NCBI GenBank assembly: GCA_018398765.1
Contig: JAHBMJ010002131.1
Location: 1-22,258, forward strand
DNA: 22,258 nt
Source: Chromera velia
Lineage: Eukaryota > Sar > Chromeraceae
Direction: 5' to 3'
The position numbers and the translations under genes were made by a program. The notes under the pieces are model-generated. The model worked only from the letters and a program-made list of their open reading frames with translations. It had not been told where the DNA came from and did not search any database. Positions 1-8,600 of this stretch are shown here, piece after piece (position 1 is the stretch's first letter; the number at the start of each line of letters is the position of its first letter).

Positions 1-232
1 CAGGCGGAGATCTTAGATCAGAGCTCAAATGACCAAATGGGGGTTTCCAAAGTTGTTGATTACATCTTTGAGGTCGGGGGGGTCCATAGAATAGCCTTTT
101 CCATCAAATTTTTATTAGAGTGATAAGAACTGAAAGATTTGCCCATCCGTCTCCCTGCATGCCCCTCTGTCCATGTGTGTTGCTTTCTTCTTTCTGTAGG
201 GCACCCACCAGACCGTCTACTCGGGAGGCTGA
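1..232 (+). CDS. C-terminal two exons of an unrecognised protein (5' end outside window)
   Basis: Frame 1 is open from the first base to 72 (24 codons) and ends in MGVSKVVDYIFE, followed by a GTCGGG donor at 73. A pyrimidine-rich tract ending CTGTAG at 199 is a good acceptor. The next ten codons read GTHQTVYSGG and end in TGA (230-232). Both exons join in phase 0, giving a continuous C-terminus of 34 residues with a 127-nt intron. I do not recognise the family; the tail has no membrane segment. The upstream part is outside the window, so function cannot be inferred. Support is the coherent phase, the splice motifs and the protein-like composition; the short length keeps confidence moderate. 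Confidence 0.5.
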
Positions 233-594
233 CGACTCTTTTCCCTCTCTAGGTTAGATTGAAGAATCCTGAGCTGTGACTGAGGCAGTGCACGCTTCTT
301 GTAGGCTGCAATGCATGAGTGCCCCCTCACTTTTGGGTAGGCTCTTTACATGGATTTAATTAAAGTTTTTTCAAACTTGGTATGTTTAGGTGGAGGACCC
401 GAAACCCCGGTGGGCAAAGTATGGTGAAATATACGGTATATATATACGTGCGTCCCAAAAAATTTTTAAAATGCATATATAATTCAATATAGTGGGACGT
501 CACTGTTGTTTGTATGTCCCTCCATATGTGTTGCAGACTTAGTTTAGGGAAGTCCAACAGCGCTCTATTGCAGACGCCAATCCTGAGTCCAACG
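233..594. other. Intergenic stretch, nothing secure
   Basis: Between the stop at 230-232 and the proposed start of the UNC93-like gene I see no supported coding exon. The stretch has an AT-rich part (about 415-500, with TATATATA near 436) and two TGGGACG-type motifs in opposite orientation near 447 and 494. It probably holds the 3' UTR of the first gene and the promoter/5' UTR of the next, but no defined promoter element can be named. Confidence 0.4.
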
Positions 595-2356
595 ATGTCT
601 ATGTTCACGAGTGCTCGCAGGATCGCACACAAGAAAGAGTCTGGAAGCTTGACGTCAGAATCGTCGAGCGAAATTGAGAATTGCGGTGTCAGGTTGATGG
701 AGAAATTCTGTTTTCTCTGTCTGTAAATATTCCTCCGGCAAGGAAAAAACACAGGCACTCACTCAGGTTTGCTCGTATCCCGCTTTTGAAACGCGGTTCT
801 CGCTTTTGAGAAGACCAAACGAGTTCGCAAGGGGACTGTTCGGTCAAGGGTTCCTCTTGCAAGACGAAAGAATGTGGTTTACCTCAGTGTGTGTTTCTTT
901 CTTCTCTTTGTATCTTTCATTGCCACCCAGAACCTCCAGAGTTCGATGAACGGGGTGATGAGGTATGTCTCCCTTGCGGTACTCTATTTGACCTTCGCTG
1001 TGGTCTCTCTGTTTTCCCCAGGCATTGTGAACGGTCTCAGCAAGTCCACACTCGCGGAGGGGGCACACGATTGTGTATGGTGGTCGGCGTCCTCCCATAC
1101 GTTGCGGTGATGTTTGCAAACATGAATAATCACGTGTATGAATATTTGATGATTCCCCTGAATTTTGGTGTGGGAATTGGTGCTGCGATCATTTGGACAG
1201 CACAAGGGAGCTACGTCGGTTTGTGTGCCATTCACGACGCAGCAGATGAGGTTGCTGCGAGAGGGGAAGATGGAGGAGAGGGAGATGTAACGCCAACAGG
1301 GAGGGGAAGTGCGGGAGTTGTGGAAGAAGAGAACCAGCTTGTTCTTCCTCATTTGGAATCTGCGATTGTGTCTAACGGGGATGGCCCAGAGGGGTGCAAG
1401 AGGGAAGCACAACAGGGTGATCTTCTGCAAGATCCACCGCCTGTGTCCGCTGCGCTTCGTGATGAAGATGACGATGAAATTCAGAGGGTCGGGACAGTAA
1501 AGGAAGTCCAGCCGGAGGGATACGATTTCCTTGACTACATGGGCAGGTTCGAGAGCAGCGCCACCGATTTTGGCGCTTTTGCGTCGTCTCCGATGGCCAC
1601 TTCTCCCGCTCGTGTGACTGACTCAGCAATGAGCGGGGCCTCTCCCCGAGACTCCTCAGGCGGCGGGGACAAGGTTGAACTCGACAGATGCAGCGAACAG
1701 AAGGACGACGTCGGGAGTGACGTCATCTGAAATATCCCAAGTCTCAAGAACATTAGAGGGGGAGCAGCAGGGAGGTACTGCTGCGTGGTATGGTGCCCGT
1801 GTGAAGCCGCAGAGGGGAAGGGCGTCGAGCCAGAACACAGAAGGATTGCCTCCGAGAGGGTTGAAGGACTCGAGAAGACTTGTGGGGAGAGTCGGTGGAG
1901 GGCAGAGACGGGGGAGAAGGGGGGAGGGGGGAGATGAAGAGACAGGTCAAACAAATGGGACAGACGGGCAACAGGGGGGCAGGGGGGGCTCTGCAGGAGA
2001 GAGGATGTCCTCGTCCTCTCTGACCCACCAAGGTCCCTTGAAATCAGCAGCTTGTTTGACTTCGCACTACAACGGGGTGTTCTTTCTGATTTTTCAGTTT
2101 CCCGGGACAGCAGGTTGGTCATGGCCACAGTGCTGATGAAGTACGTGTCAAGTGGGGAACAGGGTCACGCACCTGATCCTGATAGGTGGAAGCTGAAGTT
2201 TTTCGGCATCTACGGAGGCATAGCAGCCTTCTTGTTGTTTCTCTTTGCGTGCGTCAGGGAGAACGTCCACAAGCTCAGTCAGTTCTTTCTTTCTTTCTTT
2301 CTTTCTGTCTTTCTTTCTTTCTTTTTTTTTTGCTCTCTTTCTTCCTCTCTTTCTTC

Positions 2357-2388
<32 letters not shown>

Positions 2389-2432
2389 CATTCATTCTGT
2401 CTTTGTTTGTTTGTTTCTTTTTCTTCTTTCCT

Positions 2433-2464
<32 letters not shown>

Positions 2465-2574
2465 TTTTCCTCTCTTTCTTCCTCTCTTTCTTCCTCTCTT
2501 TCTTCCTCTCTCTCTCTTTCGTTCGTTCTTTCTTTCGTTCTTTCTTTCTTTCGCTCTTTCGTTCGTTCGTTCGT

Positions 2575-2610
<36 letters not shown>

Positions 2611-5600
2611 TCATTCATTCATTCATTCTGTCTTTGCTTGTTTGTTTCGATTTCTTCTTTCCTTCTTTCTTTCTCACTCGCTCTTTTTCGCTCGCTCTCT
2701 CTCGTTCATGAATGATTCACGAAAATCCACAGGCTTAGTGAATTGGGTAGATTGAGAAAAAAACAAAAAAAGAAACAGAATACAAAGGAAGGAGAGAAGA
2801 GAAGGCGCAAAAAAACAAACCCCATACGCACTGGAAACATGCATTTTGTCCCTCCGCTCAACTGCGAAATTCAACAGAGACTTTGTTTCAATTTTCGCTT
2901 AGACACTCACTTTTGAGTCAGACCGATAGTAAACGATTGATTGCGTGTCTTTCCTTCCGTTTTGCAGGCGTCTCGATGCACAACATGCCGGTGCATGGCC
3001 CTGACTGCCAAACAGACCTTCCTGTTAGTCTTGTTTGGTTCAAAGTTTCTGTCCCCTCTCACTTAGTTTTCTCTTATGTTTTTACAGGGTTTTCGCCTCT
3101 CTGCTTCTCTTCAAGACAAGAAGAAATGATACTCTGTGTATCTTTTTCTTCTTCTCGCCCGGTCATATCTTCCTTCCTTTTCGGTTGCTTCCTCTCTCCG
3201 CTTTTTGGCTTCTGCGTCCTTCTGTTTTCCCCTATCGACGTCCCTGCATGGCACCTTGCTTGTGAATTTTTCGTTCGGCCACCCCGTCTCTTTTTTTCTC
3301 TTGCTCTTCATCTACCGTAGAACCCCCCTCTGGTGTTTGACTCTCTGGCCGATCACTGCCTGACCCTTCTCTCGTCTTGTCGGCAGGCTCTTCCAAAAGG
3401 ACAAGCGCATGGCCATGCTGATTCCTCTCCTGTTTGTGAACGGTTGGGTGTTGGGTTTCTTCACTGGAAACGTCGGAGTGTTCGTCTCGAGAAGGCTCGG
3501 AGACGAGTGGATGGGAGCAGTGGGGGCCGCATTCTATGCCACCAACTCCGCGGCCTCGCGGCTTTATGTCAGTCTCTCTCCCTCCCTTCCCCTCCCTCCC
3601 TCCCTCCCTCTCTATCTATCTATCTCTCTCTGTGTGTGTGTGTGTGTGTGTATGTGTCCGTGTCAGTGTGCTTGACAGAGAGAGTGGGTATCTCAGTTTC
3701 TAATTGGCAGGGAGGAAGGTGTCTTGCCGTCCTCTCCGTGCAAAGTGTGGGTGGGTCTGCTGTCTTGGAGCCGATCGTCTTTCCATCCGTCTCGCTTTTC
3801 TCTTCTCTCGAGTAATCCCTTCGGTTCCGATTTCTCCTCTCTACATGTTCGCTTTATGTGCTTCCAACACATTTCTGTCGATGCCTGCTTTGATCCTGTG
3901 TGCCTGTGTGTCCCTTCGACAAAGCAGAAGCGTGCCTGTCCTTCGTCCTCCCCCCCCCTGAGAACTTCTACCTGATTGACCAGAAGGAGGTCAGTGAAGT
4001 TTTGTTGGTTGACTGACTGCAGAGACACAAACCCACTCCAGGCAGGGCACATGTTCCAGCGGTTGGAAGACTGTGTTATTGCATGTCGAAAACGATGAAT
4101 GAATATGAAGTGTGCAATCAACCAATCAGTCAATCGAGCTGTCTAAGGGTTAAGTAGGCAGTCAGCAAAAAACTCGAACGGGGGGAAAAGAAGCGAAAGA
4201 GGTGCATGCTGCAACTGTGACTTCAGCACACTCTTAGGAATTCAAAGTGGAAAGAAGACACAGAAAGTCGCACTACACAAACAACACAAGAACAAAAGAA
4301 CCGAAGCGGATCTCCATCTGATCGTCTGAACGTAGGCTGAATTGGATTCAGTCGATCGCCTCTATTGACATGACGCACACCATTCAAGCAGAAACTTCTA
4401 CCTGTGTGAGACAGATGAGTCCCCGTGTCCTCTTCCTGTCTTTGCCATCGAGCGCCCGCATTTGTTTTTCTTTCTTGTTGGGGTCCCTCATGTCCCTTCA
4501 AATCAGCGTCAAAAGGGCAGGTGAGTCGTGCACCGTCGCTGATTCGCTTCCCCTTTTGTGCATGACACATGATGAGTGCAGGTCAGAATTCCTGGAGAGA
4601 GCGAAGGGAAAGAGCTTGACCTCTTCTCCGAGTGAGTTTTTGGATTTGTTTTCTCTCTCTCTCTCTCTCTGTCTGTCTGTCTGTCTGTGTCTGTCTGTGT
4701 CTGTCTGTGTCTGTCTGTCTGTCTCTCTGCCTCTTTGGCTCCTTCCCTGTACACCCTCTGGATTTCTTTTCCTTTCGGTCCATCTGTCTGTTGTTGGCCT
4801 TTTCTGTTGCTTGAAACCTTCTCTGATCAGAGTTTTGATGGATGAAAGGATTCGAAAAAAAATCTTCAAGCGCATCCTCTGTCTGCCTCCTCGGATCCGT
4901 TTACTTTGCTTTGCTCTGCAAATCCCTCCTTCAGTCGGTTTTGGAATACTTTTATCAACCAGCCCGGACATGCACAGATGATAAATTTGCATGAGTCCCG
5001 ACATGCACAGATGATAAATTTGCATGAGTCCCTCGTGAAAAGAACCAAATCGTTTTGTTCTCTTTCCTGTCTGTCTCCTTTCTTCTTCTTTCCTCATGCA
5101 GTCCGGTTCCTCACGGGACATCCTTCTCAATCAGGTGCCAATCGGAAGTCGCAACCTCCCTCATTGAACCTCAACAGGTGAAAGGGGGGGGGGGGAAGAA
5201 GGGGAAGGGCATGGGCGGGGCTTTCACTTCAATCGGGATGACACTTCTCTCTCTCTCTCTCTCCCTCCCGCCTCCTTCCTTCTTCTCTCTCTCCCTTCCC
5301 CCCCCCACCTCTCGCTCTCTCAGTGTGGTGGAGGAAGTGGCTGTCTGTCTTTGTATGATGTCCAACGTATGTAGATGATCTTCTTTCTGCATGATCATTA
5401 GGACCCTTTCTACCTTCAGGCACGTCTCATGCCCTCTCCTTCTTTCTCTGCATCAATCTTCCCGCAGAAAGGAGACGAGGTGGTCGACTTCGTTCAGTGC
5501 AGATCCGGTCTTTTCTCTGCACAGCATCTGACCTGCATGCAGAAGTGAGTGAGTCAGTCAGTGAGTGTGTGATTGAGTGTGTCGTGTGGACAGGCAGGCT

Positions 5601-8600
5601 GGCCTCAATCTTGTTGTGTTCCTGGGCTTCGCTTTGACCTTGCTCTCCCCTTACCTTCGCAATTTTCACTTATTTTTTGGCTCCATTTTGACAGCTTGAT
5701 CCTCACCACCTTTCACTTTTTCCAGGGTTTTACTCTCATTTACTCTTTGACTCATGGACCCCAAATGTGTGTGTATACACCAAAATGATACAGAGTGACC
5801 ATCTTTGCATGTGTGTGATAAGACATACATGCACATGCACATGTGTTCTCTTCGTCCTCTCCTCATGCAGGTGTCCCCCCCCTGATCTGGGTCCTGAGTT
5901 TGCCCCCAGTGGTTTTTCTGAGGGGCAGACCATGGGGTGTCCTTCGAGGTTCAGTGCAGAGGGGGGTACTCGGCTGTACCGGTCAGTCAGTCAGTCAGTT
6001 GGTCTGTCTGTCAGTCAGTCAGTCAGTCAGTCAGTTGGCTTGTCAGCTTGTCTGTAGGTCTCAGTGTCTGAGTCAGGCCTGTCGAGCCAAGGCCATCCAG
6101 CCATGAAATCCCCATGCAGAATTTCTCCTCCATCAATGAATGAACGGTTAACCAAACACTCCATCCAACAAATTTCAGATAAGATAAAATTTCTTTACGA
6201 AATCTTAGCTCGTCGTGCACCCTAATCACTAAGTTTTCCCCCCCTTCCGTGCCTCCCTTCGACCGTCCTCCCCCCCTTCTTTCTCTCTCTCTTGGTTCTT
6301 CACAGAGTGATCCAGAAGGGCGCACCTCCCTCTGCATCAACGGAACGTGGACGGAGAGCGACCTGAAGTGCTACAGTCAGTGGAGGGGACTCACTATCTT
6401 GGTCCTTCATTTAATCACCGCTCTTTTCTTTTTAGGTCTACAGTCAGTGGAGGGGACTCACTATCTTGGTCCTTCATTGAATCACCGCTCTTTTCTTTTT
6501 AGGTCTACAGTCAGTGGAGGGGACTCACTATCTTGGTCCTTCATTTAATCACCGCTCTTTTCTTTTTAGGTCTACAGTCAGTGGAGGGGACTCACTATCT
6601 TGGTCCTTCATTTAATCACCGCTCTTTTCTTTTTAGGTCTACAGTCAGTGGAGGGGACTCACTATCTTGGTCCTTCATTTAATCACCGCTCTTTTCTTTT
6701 TAGGTCTACAGTCAGTGGAGGGGACTCACTATCTTGGTCCTTCATTTAATCACCGCTCTTTTCTTTTTAGGTCTACAGTCAGTGGAGGGGACTCACTATC
6801 TTGGTCCTTCATTTAATCACCGCTCTTTTCTTTTTAGGTCTACAGTCAGTGGAGGGGACTCACTATCTTGGTCCTTCATTTAATCACCGCTCTTTTCTTT
6901 TTAGGTCTACAGTCAGTGGAGGGGACTCACTATCTTGGTCCTTCATTTAATCACCGCTCTTTTCTTTTTAGGTCTACAGTCAGTGGAGGGGACTCACTAT
7001 CTTGGTCCTTCATTTAATCACCGCTCTTTTCTTTTTAGGTCTACAGTCAGTGGAGGGGACTCACTATCTTGGTCCTTCATTTAATCACCGCTCTTTTCTT
7101 TTTAGGTCTACAGTCAGTGGAGGGGACTCACTATCTTGGTCCTTCATTTAATCACCGCTCTTTTCTTTTTAGGTCTACAGTCAGTGGAGGGGACTCACTA
7201 TCTTGGTCCTTCATTTAATCACCGCTCTTTTCTTTTTAGGTCTACAGTCAGTGGAGGGGACTCACTATCTTGGTCCTTCATTTAATCACCGCTCTTTTCT
7301 TTTTAGGTCTACAGTCAGTGGAGGGGACTCACTATCTTGGTCCTTCATTTAATCACCGCTCTTTTCTTTTTAGGTCTACAGTCAGTGGAGGGGACTCACT
7401 ATCTTGGTCCTTCATTTAATCACCGCTCTTTTCTTTTTAGGTCTACAGTCAGTGGAGGGGACTCACTATCTTGGTCCTTCATTTAATCACCGCTCTTTTC
7501 TTTTTAGGTCTACAGTCAGTGGAGGGGACTCACTATCTTGGTCCTTCATTTAATCACCGCTCTTTTCTTTTTAGGTCTACAGTCAGTGGAGGGGACTCAC
7601 TATCTTGGTCCTTCATTTAATCACCGCTCTTTTCTTTTTAGGTCTACAGTCAGTGGAGGGGACTCACTATCTTGGTCCTTCATTTAATCACCGCTCTTTT
7701 CTTTTTAGGTCTACAGTCAGTGGAGGGGACTCACTATCTTGGTCCTTCATTTAATCACCGCTCTTTTCTTTTTAGGTCTACAGTCAGTGGAGGGGACTCA
7801 CTATCTTGGTCCTTCATTTAATCACCGCTCTTTTCTTTTTAGGTCTACAGTCAGTGGAGGGGACTCACTATCTTGGTCCTTCATTTAATCACCGCTCTTT
7901 TCTTTTTAGGTCTACAGTCAGTGGAGGGGACTCACTATCTTGGTCCTTCATTTAATCACCGCTTTTTTCTTTTTGGGTCTACAGTCAGTGGAGTGGACGC
8001 ACTGTCTTGGTCCTTCATTTAATCACCGCTCTTTTCTTTTTGGGTCTTTCTGTTTCTCATGAAGAAGAAAAAGGTTTTACGGATTGAAAACACACCTGCA
8101 AGACAAGAGACCAGCTTCTTTCATTCAATTTCGTTGCTCCATCTCCCGATGCCCCTTCCGTCCTTCCTACGTGCATCCCTGCTTTCCCTCCACAAGCAGC
8201 TTGCTCCGTTGTCCTTTGGCGTTCTTATCAATATATGCCTCCTCCATTTGTATGCCACAATGCAGGGGTACCTGATCTTTAAGAACTGTGCTGGCAGGTT
8301 CTCTGTGCTGCTGTTCGCGTCTGTGGTCCAAATTATAGCGGTCCTCTCGCGCTGTCTCATCCGATTCGCTTTTCCTGAAAACTTTCGGTGGGAAGATGCG
8401 AGCAGCTCATGGGAAGAGGTCGGTTGCTTTCTTCGTTCTTCACTTGTTTTATTTTGGTTTGACTTTCTCTCCTTCCTCGGTGCCACCTGCCACTTAGATC
8501 CTCCATGAGTCTCCGCACTCCTCCTCCTGTCTCTGCTCTCTTGTTCATAGAATGATCAGCTGCTTTCGAGTTGAAGCATGGACGGTGACTGCCTGGGTTG

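Larger units (their letters stand above)
3568..8265 (+). other. 4.7-kb phase-0 intron of the UNC93-like gene hosting other exons and a minisatellite
   Basis: The donor GTCAGT (3568) follows SRLY and the acceptor CACAATGCAG (8256-8265) precedes GYLIFKNCAGRF. Both are phase 0, and the join recreates the UNC93 TM8-TM9 loop (LYG...GR) without a gap. Everything between is therefore intronic for this gene, yet it contains a chain of same-strand exons with a sushi domain and a 25-copy tandem repeat. The rest is CT- and TG-rich low complexity. Confidence 0.6.

Noticed and set aside
2279-2715. Long overlapping ORFs on both strands (Phe/Leu/Ser and Lys/Glu/Arg rich)
   Set aside because: They are translations of the TTTC microsatellite; no stop can occur in a pure TTTC run, so openness has no coding meaning.
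3962-4402. AACTTCTACCTG present at 3963 and 4392, suggesting a duplicated exon
   Set aside because: Only 12 bases are shared and flanking sequence and splice sites differ; likely chance or too weak to claim.
4509-5130. Minus-strand ORFs rich in RQTDRQTDR and similar over 4498-5130
   Set aside because: Shadow of the TCTG/TC repeats on the plus strand, without splice or domain support.
6249-6548. ORF continuing from the sushi exon through the first repeat units, with a membrane-helix-like stretch (LTILVLHLITALFFLGL)
   Set aside because: The hydrophobic run is the pyrimidine tract of the repeat read as codons; the donor at 6376 and 67-bp periodicity (not a multiple of three) make an intronic reading more likely.
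6369-8043. CRISPR-like array
   Set aside because: Units are contiguous and near identical with no variable spacers, and the context is eukaryotic introns.
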